Part shown: one piece after another, positions 44,139 through 52,416 of the stretch | Layout of the letters: every line of letters starts with the position of its first letter | How positions within the stretch are numbered: the stretch's first letter is position 1 | Source of the DNA: an uncultured Anaerococcus sp. | GTDB lineage: Bacteria > Bacillota > Clostridia > Tissierellales > Peptoniphilaceae | DNA length: 64,000 nt | Assembly (NCBI RefSeq): GCF_943908415.1 | Contig: NZ_CALTSY010000006.1 | Span: 1-64,000, forward strand | Direction: 5' to 3' | Notes under the pieces: generated by a model | Seen by the model: the letters and a program-made list of their open reading frames with translations, nothing else | Told to the model about the DNA's origin: nothing | Database searches by the model: none | Made by a program: the position numbers and the translations under genes

Positions 44139-44930
44139 TTACTTCCCTCCCTTGTATATACTATAAATTATTTCTTCCATAGCTAAATCATAGTTAATAT
44201 TATTTTTAAAGCCAATTTTTATAGTATATAGCAAGTTGATTATCTCTTCTATCTTATCAAAAGATAGGTTTTCTAATTTCTTTATATTAAGGTTTACATC
44301 TTCTGTAAGAGATGATTTCCCATATTTGTAATTAATAACTTCTTGAAAAATATCCATATAAGCATCTATAATTCTAGATTTATTATCATTCTTATAGCTT
44401 TCAAAAAAACTTTTATTTTGATAATAGTATCCTATATTACCCTTATATACCTCCGCTATTATCTCACTTAGTTTATCATAATCTACATTATTATCCTTTT
44501 TCCCAGAATTAAGGCTAATAATTTGACACCTAGACCTAATTGTAGGCAGTAGCAAATTACTATTGGTGGTTGTAAAAATCACCATATTGTAGTCTTTAAG
44601 CTCTTCTATAGTCTTAAGAATAGCATTAGAACCCTCTTTTCTCATATTATGAGCATTATGGATTATATAAATCTTTATAAGATTATTTTGTGGCATTAGA
44701 GCTATATCTTTTAACATAGACCTTATAGTTTCTATATCAATAACTTCATTTTGCTTATCAATTATATATAAATCTGGATTTAAATTATCTTCTATGTAAA
44801 TGCCCCTATCTTCAAAAACTTTTCTTGCAAAGTTCTTAGAATACTCTAGGGTAAAATCTTCATTTGCCGATTCAAAGATATAGGCATGAGATAATAAATT
44901 ATGTTTAATTTGATAATCTAATTCCATCAT
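44139..44930 (-). CDS. holB: DNA polymerase III delta' subunit (HolB), reduced
   Basis: Clamp-loader delta' subunit by position and motifs. The 263-residue protein has SHAYIFE at the start, KIYIIHNAHNMRKEGSNAILKTIEEL and the SRC motif RSRCQIISL. The P-loop region is replaced (ESANEDFTLEYS), and the zinc cysteines usual between the P-loop and the Asp box are absent. It is thus more degenerate than B. subtilis HolB, though delta' need not bind ATP. The first codon ATG overlaps the darA stop; the second ATG (44927) is an equally good start. Confidence 0.85.
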   Translation of the reverse strand: MMELDYQIKHNLLSHAYIFESANEDFTLEYSKNFARKVFEDRGIYIEDNLNPDLYIIDKQNEVIDIETIRSMLKDIALMPQNNLIKIYIIHNAHNMRKEGSNAILKTIEELKDYNMVIFTTTNSNLLLPTIRSRCQIISLNSGKKDNNVDYDKLSEIIAEVYKGNIGYYYQNKSFFESYKNDNKSRIIDAYMDIFQEVINYKYGKSSLTEDVNLNIKKLENLSFDKIEEIINLLYTIKIGFKNNINYDLAMEEIIYSIYKGGK

Positions 44931-45256
44931 AATCTGATATACTGATCAACATCGAGGATAAATATAGTAGCTCCTCCAACAGTTATATCCACTGGTACTG
45001 TATTTGTCAAAAGTGATGATTCTGCTGATGGATTTATAATTGTAGTTGTAGTATTCCTTCTTTTACAATTTGATTCAATTATATCTAAGACCTGATCAAG
45101 TTGTTCTTCTTCTACACCGATTAAGAGTGTAGTATTTCCTTTTTTCAAAAATCCGCCTGTTGTAGATAATCTTGTTACCCTGTAACCATTTTCTGTTAAT
45201 GCGTCCATTAAGAAATTTACGTCTGCATCTTGTACAATCGATATTAAAAGCTTCAT
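44927..45256 (-). CDS. darA: Cyclic-di-AMP receptor DarA (PstA/YaaQ)
   Basis: A 109-residue PII-like trimeric protein that binds cyclic-di-AMP. The family sequence MKLLISIVQDADVNFLMDAL, RVTRLSTTGGFLKKGNTTLL and the C-terminal GGATIFILDVDQYIRL are clear. The downstream targets of DarA are still poorly known. It sits between tmk (1-bp gap) and holB (4-bp overlap). OpuAA at 1.9 kb has CBS domains, which can also sense this nucleotide in some species. Confidence 0.95.
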   Translation of the reverse strand: MKLLISIVQDADVNFLMDALTENGYRVTRLSTTGGFLKKGNTTLLIGVEEEQLDQVLDIIESNCKRRNTTTTIINPSAESSLLTNTVPVDITVGGATIFILDVDQYIRL

Positions 45257-45257
45257 A

Positions 45258-45881
45258 TTAATCCTCCAATAAATTTTCTATCAGCTCTAATACATTTTCA
45301 CTTACTTGTTCAATAGATAAGCTAGCATCTACTTCTTTAATATCATCCTTGTAGGTTTTAGCCAAATCTAAGTAAGCATCAAATATTTTTTTATGAAAGT
45401 CAAAGTCTTCACTTTCTAGTCTATCAGCTGTAAAATTAGCTCTTTTCCTTATAAGGGCAGTTTTATAATCTATATTAAAAAATATAGTTAGATCTGGCTT
45501 AAGACCTCCTGTTGCAAAATCGTTTATTTTCTTGACTTCGGTAACTCCTAAGCCTCTGCCAACACCTTGATAGAGTAAAGAACTTAAAACAAATCTATCG
45601 CAAAAGACGATTTTTCCAGATTCCAAAGCCGGTTTGATTTTTTCTTCTACCAGTTGAGCACGACTAGCTGCAAATAAAAGACATTCCGTTTTAGAATCCA
45701 TTTCATTATTTTCCTTATCAATGATGATTTCTCTAATTTTTTCACTAATAGATGTCCCACCCGGCTCTCTTACTAGCATTATAGGATATCCTAAATCCTC
45801 TATTCTTTCATTTATTTTTTCTAAGATAGTAGTTTTACCAGACCCATCTGGTCCTTCAAAAACAATTAATTTTCCATTCAT
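45258..45881 (-). CDS. tmk: Thymidylate kinase
   Basis: Phosphorylates dTMP to dTDP. The 207-residue protein has P-loop FEGPDGSGKTT, the DR(Y/F) motif in CDRFVLSSLLYQG and the VREPGGTSISEKIR segment. It uses dTMP made by ThyX at 49.1 kb. It starts the operon tmk-darA-holB-ricT. It is preceded by a terminator after rplY. Confidence 0.96.
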   Translation of the reverse strand: MNGKLIVFEGPDGSGKTTILEKINERIEDLGYPIMLVREPGGTSISEKIREIIIDKENNEMDSKTECLLFAASRAQLVEEKIKPALESGKIVFCDRFVLSSLLYQGVGRGLGVTEVKKINDFATGGLKPDLTIFFNIDYKTALIRKRANFTADRLESEDFDFHKKIFDAYLDLAKTYKDDIKEVDASLSIEQVSENVLELIENLLED

Positions 45882-45921
45882 AAGTATATTATAGCAAATG
45901 ATAGCAATTTATTGCAATAAA

Positions 45922-45939
45922 AAAGACCCTAAGGCCTTT
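45922..45939 (-). terminator. Terminator of rplY
   Basis: Read leftward, AAAGGCC and GGTCTTT pair around TTAG, followed by TTTATT. It lies just beyond the rplY stop and upstream of tmk. Confidence 0.7.
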
Positions 45940-45945
45940 AATTTT

Positions 45946-46608
45946 TTATGCATCAGCTTCTTCGTCTGCGCTAGATTCTTCTGTTTCATCAACAGTAGGT
46001 ACATCAGCTGCATCAGATTCTTCTGTTTCTTCATCTTCTGGGATGATTTCTTCAGTAGCTTCTTGTAATGAGCATACAAGTTCATCTTCATCAGCAAGTA
46101 CTATGATATTATCATCTTTAAAGATATCTAAGTCTGCTACTGTTCTGTTATCACCAATTTCAAATTCTGTGATATCAACATCAGCTGTTTGTGGAATGTA
46201 TTTTGGTAAACATTCTACGTCAATAACATCTAAGTTTTGAACAAGAACTGCATTATCAATCTTGATATTTTCACGTCCAATAAGGTTAATAGGTACATTA
46301 ACTCTGATTGTTTCGTTTTGATTGATTGCTTGGAAATCCACATGTAAATATTGATTTTTATATGGATGCATTTGGTAATCTTTAATTAATACATCTTTCT
46401 TATCTCCATCAATATCTAAAGTAATTATTGTTGATGTTCCAGCTTGTCTTAGGATTTTATCAAACTCTCTTGTTGTAAATTGTACATTAATATTGTCTTC
46501 TGCTTTAGCATAAATAACGCCTGGAATTAACTCTTCTTGTCTTAATTTATTTACTTTGTTTTTTCCAGTGGCTTCACGTTTATTTGCATTTAAAAGTAAG
46601 TCTGCCAT
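45946..46608 (-). CDS. rplY: 50S ribosomal protein L25, Ctc type
   Basis: Binds 5S rRNA; the Ctc form is a general-stress ribosomal protein in B. subtilis. The 220-residue protein has an L25 beta-barrel (LNANKREATGKNKVNKLR, YHPY-type YQMHPYKNQYLHVDFQ), then the TL5/Ctc C-terminal domain and a strongly acidic Glu/Asp/Ala tail (~195-220). The tail is long and of low complexity. A good promoter and GGAGGG site precede it, and it is divergent from tpx. Confidence 0.94.
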   Translation of the reverse strand: MADLLLNANKREATGKNKVNKLRQEELIPGVIYAKAEDNINVQFTTREFDKILRQAGTSTIITLDIDGDKKDVLIKDYQMHPYKNQYLHVDFQAINQNETIRVNVPINLIGRENIKIDNAVLVQNLDVIDVECLPKYIPQTADVDITEFEIGDNRTVADLDIFKDDNIIVLADEDELVCSLQEATEEIIPEDEETEESDAADVPTVDETEESSADEEADA

Positions 46609-46637
46609 ATTCCCTCCTTATATATTCATACTGACTA

Positions 46638-46666
46638 ATTATACCCTATAAATCCATCCTTTACAA
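46638..46666 (-). promoter_or_regulatory. Promoter of rplY
   Basis: The minus strand has TTGTAA (-35, 46661-46666), a 17-bp spacer and a perfect TATAAT (-10, 46638-46643), about 30 bp before the rplY start. Confidence 0.7.
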
Positions 46667-46734
46667 TGGATTGTTTTTATAATATGATATTAATTAGATT
46701 TAGATTATAATCTCTAGTAAATAAAGGAGAATTT

Positions 46735-47247
46735 ATGAGCCAAAGAGAAGTAAAAATGGGAAAAATGTCACTTTCAGTCGATGGTAAAAAGCTTGAACTA
46801 GGAGATAAGGCATCAAACTTTAAGGCTACTAATTTAGACTTAACCGACTATGATTTTTATAAAGAGGAGAATGGAAAAGTAAAAATAATATCAGCTCTTC
46901 CATCTGTTGATACATCTGTGTGCGAATTACAAACTTACCTATTAACTAAAGAAGAAAAGGATTTACCAGAAGATTTAGTTGTAGTTACAGTTTCAAATGA
47001 CTTGCCCTTTGCTCAAAGTCGTTTTAAAGAAGATAAGGAAATAGAAAAAATCAAATTTGTTTCAGATTATATATATCATGAATTTGGTAAATCCTATTCA
47101 GTTTTAATAAATGAACTAAATTTGATAAATAGATCTATTTTTGTTATAGATAAAGACAATGTTATTAGGCATGTAGAGTATCTTGACCAAAATACAGAAC
47201 TACCAGATATAAAAAAAGCCTTAGAAGTTGCAAAGTCTTTAGTCTAA
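46735..47247 (+). CDS. tpx: Thiol peroxidase (Tpx) lacking the usual resolving cysteine
   Basis: An atypical-2-Cys-family peroxiredoxin that reduces peroxides. The 170-residue protein has the peroxidatic motif PSVDTSVCELQT (TxxC) and the Tpx-specific SNDLPFAQSRF. After that segment other Tpx proteins carry the resolving cysteine (RWC or RFC); here it reads RFKEDKEIEK. The peroxidatic Cys is the only cysteine in the protein. It may work as a one-Cys enzyme with an external thiol. AAAGGAG precedes the ATG; a TATAAT at 46706-46711 may be its -10. Confidence 0.93.
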   Translation: MSQREVKMGKMSLSVDGKKLELGDKASNFKATNLDLTDYDFYKEENGKVKIISALPSVDTSVCELQTYLLTKEEKDLPEDLVVVTVSNDLPFAQSRFKEDKEIEKIKFVSDYIYHEFGKSYSVLINELNLINRSIFVIDKDNVIRHVEYLDQNTELPDIKKALEVAKSLV

Positions 47248-47294
47248 AAAATATACCTCATCAGAATATTTATTACTGATGAGGTATATTTTTT
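47248..47294. terminator. Bidirectional terminator between tpx and femX-like gene
   Basis: A 17-bp perfect stem (AAAATATACCTCATCAG with its complement) and an 11-base loop lies between convergent genes, with T-runs both ways. Confidence 0.92.
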
Positions 47295-48279
47295 ATTTTA
47301 TAAATTCATCATATTTTTCTCTATCATATATGACATCTAGTTCACCAATGAAGTTTGTATATTTATCTGGATAGCAGAATCCTTCTTTAAACCTATAGAG
47401 TCCATCTTTGGAATCAAGTGAGAATGTACCTCCAAAGTCAAAGTAGTCATAACCATTATCTCTGCACCACTTTATTTCTTCCCAAATCATATTAAAGTTA
47501 GGCATCTTATTTCGCATTTCGTTGGAACTTGCAGCATAAAGGTAGTACACTTTATTATTATATGGAATTAATATAGAAGCTGAAAGTGCTTTATCTTCAA
47601 AGTATGAAGTGAAAATTACCCCATCCATATTATCTATAAGTCTCTTAAAATATTCCTTTGGTCTATGGCCTATTTCTTGTCTTTCAGCCATTATTTTAGT
47701 TAATTCATAGAAAGTATCTAAGCTTTTATCATTAGTCTCCTGAATAGTTCTTATATCGTTTCTGTATGATTTTCTTATATTTCTACGAGTTGATGAAGAG
47801 AAGCTTTCAAATAACTCATCCTCACTCATACCAGTCACAGGTAAAATCATATTATACCTTGGTTGTGTAAAAGAATGTGGATCTGTACCAAAAGTTCTTA
47901 CTTCATAATTGCGCTTTTGATATTCATAAATGGCTTTTTCATCAAATTCCACTTCTGGATCCATCCTTAATAAAAAAGCATCATATTTATCTTTAAGTAC
48001 TTCTGCTTCTTTTATTAAAGAATCAACTAAGTCATAATTCCTAAAATCACAAACAGGTCCTCTAGGAGCATAAAGGAAATACTTTCCATTAGGATTTTTA
48101 ATTCCTATAACACTCATTGCTGCAATTATTTGTTTATTTTCTTCTATATAAATATAATCGCTAGTCCAATTCTCCTTAACTTTAGACCATTTCATATCTT
48201 GCATAGGCCTACCATATGAGGAGTTTCTTACAAATTCATTATATCTTTCTAAATCTTCGTTACTTTTAGCTATTGGCAT
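47293..48279 (-). CDS. FemX/FemAB-type peptidoglycan bridge aminoacyltransferase
   Basis: A 328-residue protein of the lipid II:glycine glycyltransferase family, which uses aminoacyl-tRNA to build interpeptide bridges. Two GNAT-like halves are visible, with FLYAPRGPVCDF, TRRNIRKSYRNDI and the family end motif DYFDFGGTFSLD then FKEGF. The number of bridge residues and which amino acid is added cannot be told. The coiled-coil arm of Staphylococcus FemA is absent, so it is nearer to FemX/MurM-like forms. It is 10 bp after the folD-like gene. Confidence 0.88.
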   Translation of the reverse strand: MPIAKSNEDLERYNEFVRNSSYGRPMQDMKWSKVKENWTSDYIYIEENKQIIAAMSVIGIKNPNGKYFLYAPRGPVCDFRNYDLVDSLIKEAEVLKDKYDAFLLRMDPEVEFDEKAIYEYQKRNYEVRTFGTDPHSFTQPRYNMILPVTGMSEDELFESFSSSTRRNIRKSYRNDIRTIQETNDKSLDTFYELTKIMAERQEIGHRPKEYFKRLIDNMDGVIFTSYFEDKALSASILIPYNNKVYYLYAASSNEMRNKMPNFNMIWEEIKWCRDNGYDYFDFGGTFSLDSKDGLYRFKEGFCYPDKYTNFIGELDVIYDREKYDEFIK

Positions 48280-48288
48280 TGCCTCTCC

Positions 48289-49074
48289 CTAATCTATCAA
48301 ACTTTGAAGTAGGGTCAAAGTAGTAATTGCCCCTATTCCATTCTTACTAGTTAGAACTTTAATATCTAAATCTTCTAAGTCCATATAATCAACGTCACCT
48401 TCTATCTTACCATTTACTAAAGAAGTTCCAACATCTATTATAGTTTGCCCATCTTTAAAATAGCTTCTATCATAAAATTTTGCTCTGCCAACTGCAGTTA
48501 TAAATATATCTGCATTATTTATATGCCATTTTGGATTCTTAGTCTTGCTGTTTAATACAGTTACTGTAGCTCCTTTATTAATTAGATAATTTGATAAGGG
48601 TAAGCCTATAAGATTTGTTCTATTAGCAATAACTATATTGGCTCCTTCAATCTCTTCATTTTCTTCTAAGAATTTAACTACTGCTTTAGGTGTAGCTGGT
48701 AGATAATTAAGCTCACCATTCATTACATAGCCCATAGATTTATATGTAAATCCATCTATATCTTTAAGCATTATATTTTCTCTTAAGTAAGCTAAGTCAT
48801 CGTAGTTTCCAAAAGGTAATAATAAAATAAAACCGTCATTTTTATTAAAACTATTTATGTATGCTAGGATTTCTTCTTTAGTATTTCTTAAATTAAATTC
48901 TTTATATACAAATTTTATATCAAATTCATCACAGCGCTTTACTATATAGTTCTTATAAGCAAGCTCTTCCTCAGAAGCTTGCATAGCTAGTATATGTAAA
49001 TGATTATCTATAGAAGACTTTTTTAGACTATTTAGTAAGCTATTTTTTATATCATTAGTGTTTAGTATTTTCAT
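48289..49074 (-). CDS. FolD-like methylenetetrahydrofolate dehydrogenase/cyclohydrolase, degenerate active site
   Basis: The fold and length (261 residues) match FolD: substrate domain, Rossmann segment IVIANRTNLIGLPLSNYLINKGATVTV and DVGTSLVNGKIEGDVDY. Ungapped alignment with E. coli FolD from memory puts Ile (YKNYI) where catalytic Lys54 (YVASK) belongs. Leu replaces Gln98 (ILLLP for LVQLP). Ala replaces the Cys of PCTP, and SKNGIGAIT stands for PVPGGVGPMT. Asp121 (KDIDGF) is kept. Cyclohydrolase activity should be lost and dehydrogenase activity is doubtful. It lies between thyX (15-bp gap) and the femX-like gene. It may be a regulatory or binding paralogue. Confidence 0.8.
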   Translation of the reverse strand: MKILNTNDIKNSLLNSLKKSSIDNHLHILAMQASEEELAYKNYIVKRCDEFDIKFVYKEFNLRNTKEEILAYINSFNKNDGFILLLPFGNYDDLAYLRENIMLKDIDGFTYKSMGYVMNGELNYLPATPKAVVKFLEENEEIEGANIVIANRTNLIGLPLSNYLINKGATVTVLNSKTKNPKWHINNADIFITAVGRAKFYDRSYFKDGQTIIDVGTSLVNGKIEGDVDYMDLEDLDIKVLTSKNGIGAITTLTLLQSLID

Positions 49075-49089
49075 AGTTTACCTTTTAAA

Positions 49090-49848
49090 TTATAAGTTTT
49101 TATATAATTCTCTAACTTCATTTATTTTTCCACAAGACATCTTCCCTTCTGGACAAGGACCATTTAGACAGCTGGGACCTGCATTTTTAAATATAGTTGG
49201 ATAGATATCCTTACATATCTTAACCATTTCTAAAGCCATATCCCTTATTTCCCACTGAGCTCTATTGCAACATCTTAATGAGAAAAAGTGTAATAGTGAT
49301 CTAGTATTCATTGTAAATACTATCTTAGTTTCACATGCATTAGGAAATACATATCTAGCATCTTCAATAGCTAGTTTCTCTGCTTTTCTTTTAGCTTCTC
49401 TTTCATCTACTCCATCATTTATAAAGTCATTATAATGCCTTTCATATAATAAGTCAGTAAGTTCTATATAAGATTTTTGATCATCTTGCATTGTCTTAAT
49501 AAAAATTTCGCTTGCTTTATTATTACTTTTTATTGATGGAGGAATGATGTATTCGAAATTATCTATTCTTACATAACGTTGAGATTGTTGAGAGTATGAT
49601 GCTAACCTATGTCTTACAAGTTGGTGGGTTAATGTTCGTGATACACCTTCTACTGCAAAAGTAAAACTAGCATGTTCTAAGGGAGATTCATGACCTAAAT
49701 CACTTAACATATTAATATATCTCTCACATGATTCTTTGCTTAGATTTTCTTCTATATCACTAACTCCTACTGGTGAATAGCATAACTTACCAGCACTGGC
49801 AATAGTTTGCTCTGCATTTGGAGTATAGCTTATCAATTTGATATTCAT
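49090..49848 (-). CDS. thyX: Flavin-dependent thymidylate synthase
   Basis: Makes dTMP from dUMP with methylene-THF and FAD, releasing THF rather than DHF. The 252-residue protein has the ThyX motif RHRx7S at 79-89 ([11 protein letters not shown]), a preceding [13 protein letters not shown], and the substrate segment [13 protein letters not shown] chose the ATG at 49848; AAAGGA lies upstream. The alternative TTG 18 bases earlier overlaps that ribosome site. No thyA is seen in the window. Folate needs link it to the two folT genes. Confidence 0.95.
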   Translation of the reverse strand: MNIKLISYTPNAEQTIASAGKLCYSPVGVSDIEENLSKESCERYINMLSDLGHESPLEHASFTFAVEGVSRTLTHQLVRHRLASYSQQSQRYVRIDNFEYIIPPSIKSNNKASEIFIKTMQDDQKSYIELTDLLYERHYNDFINDGVDEREAKRKAEKLAIEDARYVFPNACETKIVFTMNTRSLLHFFSLRCCNRAQWEIRDMALEMVKICKDIYPTIFKNAGPSCLNGPCPEGKMSCGKINEVRELYKNL

Positions 49849-49967
49849 TATAAAAATTCCTTTCAAAGTTAATATAATAGTAACTTTATTAATTATACTT
49901 TTAAAAGCATCTAATCTTAATAATAATTTATACTATTTATCTTTAATCAATAAATTGGCATCAAAAA

Positions 49968-49983
49968 AAGCCCGTAAGGGCTT
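49968..49983 (-). terminator. Terminator of the NlpC/P60 gene
   Basis: AAGCCC / GGGCTT with a four-base loop is followed, read leftward, by seven T's. It lies 13 bp past the stop codon. Confidence 0.88.
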
Positions 49984-49996
49984 AAATTAAAATTAA

Positions 49997-51796
49997 TTAG
50001 AAAATTCTTCTAGCTCCACTAAATACTTTTTGATAATAACTACTATATACATTATCATATTTTACACCAGATTTTGGTGTGGATGCATGGATGAATGTAC
50101 CATCTGAATTTACTACTATTCCTACATGGTCAAGTGATCCTCTATTTGAGAAGAATACTAAGTCTCCTGGTTGTAAACTATTAATATTTACTACATATCC
50201 GGAACCATATTGTGCTCCAGATGAGTGTGGTAGATTAACACCTAATTGTTGGTAAACATATTTAACAAGACCTGAGCAATCAAATCCTACTGAAGGGTTG
50301 CTAGCTCCCCATACATATGGGCTTCCTACAAATCCACTTGCTATATTTGCAGCTTGTTGACCATTTGCATTTGATGCTGGCGCTGCTTGATGTTCTTCAG
50401 CTACGATTTCTTGTTCTTCAACTACTTCTTCTGTTTCCTGTTGATTTTGTTGTTGGTTTTGATTGTTTTCTTCTTTAGAAGATTGTTCTGCAGCTACTTC
50501 TGTAGTTGACATGTAGGCAGATGAAGCATAGGCAGTTTTTCCATTATAATCAAATTTAACCCATCCGTTTAAGATTTCTCCACTAACCTTAGTACCTTTA
50601 GTTAAAGCACCTAAAATCTTACCATCTTGAGCTTTTTCTCTTACATTTAAAGCTGCAGTATTATATACCCAGCCTGTGAAAGCTTGGCCTTTTTCTTCTG
50701 TAGAAGCTTGAGCTTGCTGATTTTGAATTTGTGATTCTTTAGCTTTTTTTGCAGCGGCTTCGGCTTCTTCTTTAGCCTTTTGAGCCTCTTCAGCTTCTTT
50801 AGCCTTTCTTGCCTCTTCTGCTTCTCTAGTTTTTTTAGCTTCTTCTTCAGCTTTTATTCTTGCATTTTCTTCTTCTATAGCTTTTTGTTTTTCTTTTATA
50901 GAGTCAACTAAAGATTGAGGATATTGATCTGAAAGATAAGAAAGTTTTAGATAACCCTCTTTAGTATGTAACCATTCTCCTTCAACTTCTCCTGTTATTT
51001 CTTCTCCAGCTACAAGAGCTCTTATAACATTTGAATTATCATCCATAGACTTTGTATTTCTAAGATTTAAAGCTTCTACATTAACAAACATTCTAGCTTC
51101 TGTAGGAGTAGCTTCTTCTTTATCTTCATCTGATTCGATATTTTCACTATTGCTATCTAAATAGTTAACTGCATTCGCATCAGTAAGTTCGGAATCTTCT
51201 TCACTTTCTGATTCTTCTTTATCAGCATCTAAATTTTGATTATCATAAGCTATTACTTGATCATCTTCTGTTTCTTGATCCTTAGCTTCTAATTCATAAT
51301 CTTGTTCATCCGCATTAGCTTCTTCACTATTTTCATCTATATTGTCAACTTCTGTATCATCATAAGCTACTACATCTATTTCTTTATCATCAGCTTTTGA
51401 TTCTTCATTTGTATTATCATCATTAACTTCTTCAACTTCTTCGCTTGCGTCTAGGTGATCATCTTTTTGCTCAGAAGTAGCATCTTTTTTAATATCAATA
51501 CTAGTAGCCACAATTTCTTTAGCTTTTTGCTCAACTTTTGCTATATCTTCTTGTGTTTGTTTAGTATTTTGAACTTTTCTAGTTTCATTAGCAATAGCTG
51601 TATTTTTTAAGTCATTAGTATAGTCTGACTTAACCAAAGAGTAATAGTCATAAGATCTATCTTGATAATCTGGTTGTATCATAGAGTTGGTATTTTTATC
51701 AGCTTCTAAATTATTTATTGTTGAAGCATAAGCTGTAGCTCCTGCTGTAACTGCAGCAACTACTGATAAGGCTGCACCAATCTTTTTTTTATTCAT
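49997..51796 (-). CDS. Secreted SH3b/NlpC-P60 cell-wall hydrolase
   Basis: A 599-residue exported endopeptidase that likely cuts peptidoglycan stem peptides. A signal peptide (cleavage near AYA, ~24) is followed by a long acidic Asp/Glu/Asn-rich region (~100-230), a first SH3_3 domain (~235-285), and a Lys/Glu/Ala coiled coil (~295-350). A second SH3_3 (~370-425), a Gln/Glu linker and a C-terminal NlpC/P60 domain follow. Catalytic residues are Cys in FDCSGLVKY, His in LDHVGIVV and His in FIHAST. The 130-residue acidic stretch is unusual and may bind cations or space the enzyme in the wall. It is monocistronic. Confidence 0.93.
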   Translation of the reverse strand: MNKKKIGAALSVVAAVTAGATAYASTINNLEADKNTNSMIQPDYQDRSYDYYSLVKSDYTNDLKNTAIANETRKVQNTKQTQEDIAKVEQKAKEIVATSIDIKKDATSEQKDDHLDASEEVEEVNDDNTNEESKADDKEIDVVAYDDTEVDNIDENSEEANADEQDYELEAKDQETEDDQVIAYDNQNLDADKEESESEEDSELTDANAVNYLDSNSENIESDEDKEEATPTEARMFVNVEALNLRNTKSMDDNSNVIRALVAGEEITGEVEGEWLHTKEGYLKLSYLSDQYPQSLVDSIKEKQKAIEEENARIKAEEEAKKTREAEEARKAKEAEEAQKAKEEAEAAAKKAKESQIQNQQAQASTEEKGQAFTGWVYNTAALNVREKAQDGKILGALTKGTKVSGEILNGWVKFDYNGKTAYASSAYMSTTEVAAEQSSKEENNQNQQQNQQETEEVVEEQEIVAEEHQAAPASNANGQQAANIASGFVGSPYVWGASNPSVGFDCSGLVKYVYQQLGVNLPHSSGAQYGSGYVVNINSLQPGDLVFFSNRGSLDHVGIVVNSDGTFIHASTPKSGVKYDNVYSSYYQKVFSGARRIF

Positions 51797-52017
51797 GGGT
51801 TTTATTTTCCTCTCTTTTAATTGTATTAATAAGTTCTGAAATAAAATCTGAGTCTATTTTATACTCTTTTTACAAATATGTCAATAATTAGTTACAAAAA
51901 AATTACATTATTTTGTAGTCTTTATATATATTTACTTAAAATTATAGATTTATGCCAATATATATAAAATAATTTACTAATATAATGTAATTTTATAAAA
52001 AATATGTATATAATCTA
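51797..52017. other. AT-rich gap upstream of the NlpC/P60 gene
   Basis: No gene is supported. It probably holds the promoter for the leftward hydrolase gene. A GTTACAAAAAAATTAC stretch at 51888-51903 partly resembles the GTAAC/GTTAC palindrome at 52018-52031. Confidence 0.4.
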
Positions 52018-52031
52018 GTAACATCTGTTAC
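52018..52031. promoter_or_regulatory. GTAAC-N4-GTTAC palindrome, copy 1
   Basis: GTAACATCTGTTAC is a 14-bp inverted repeat 10 bp beyond the 3' end of the RNase P RNA gene and ~220 bp upstream of the NlpC/P60 gene. A near-identical copy (one base differs in the spacer) lies at 63492-63505. The shape fits a Crp/Fnr-family type operator, which is inference. Confidence 0.35.
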
Positions 52032-52041
52032 AAATATGTAA

Positions 52042-52374
52042 GGAGTAAATCTATAAGCCGTGTTCTGTATTAGACAATCATCTATCTAGGCTTACCGTCG
52101 CCAGTAAGCTCAAGCGAACAACCATTCTGGATCAAAACCGAGCTAGTTTTGTTTGATATCCCTTCGTTCTTGCACCGGATGGGGTTTACATAGCCTATAT
52201 GTCACCATATAGCTGGTGAGCTCTTACCTCGCCATTCCAACCTTACCAAAAATTTTGGCGGTATACTTTCTGTTGCACTTGCCTGAAGATCACTCCTACT
52301 TGACGTTATCAAGCATCCTGCTCTGTGGTGCACGGACTTTCCTCGTATTTAACCGCGATTGTCTGATTTACTCC
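52042..52374 (-). ncRNA. rnpB: RNase P RNA
   Basis: The catalytic RNA that matures tRNA 5' ends. On the minus strand the 5' part has the conserved GAGGAAAGTCCGTGCACCAC and the 3' end has ACAGAACACGGCTTATAG. The terminal helix P1 pairs GGAGTAAATC at the 5' end with GATTTACTCC at the 3' end. The ~333-nt size is a little short for bacterial forms (~350-400). I did not fold it to assign type A or B. No protein frame is expected here. Confidence 0.95.
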
Positions 52375-52416
52375 ATGCTTTATTTTACCTTTTATTAATA
52401 TTTTGTAAAATATATA

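Noticed and set aside
52216..52398. A 60-codon rightward frame inside rnpB
   Set aside because: The region is RNase P RNA on the minus strand; the frame has no ribosome site and no family features.
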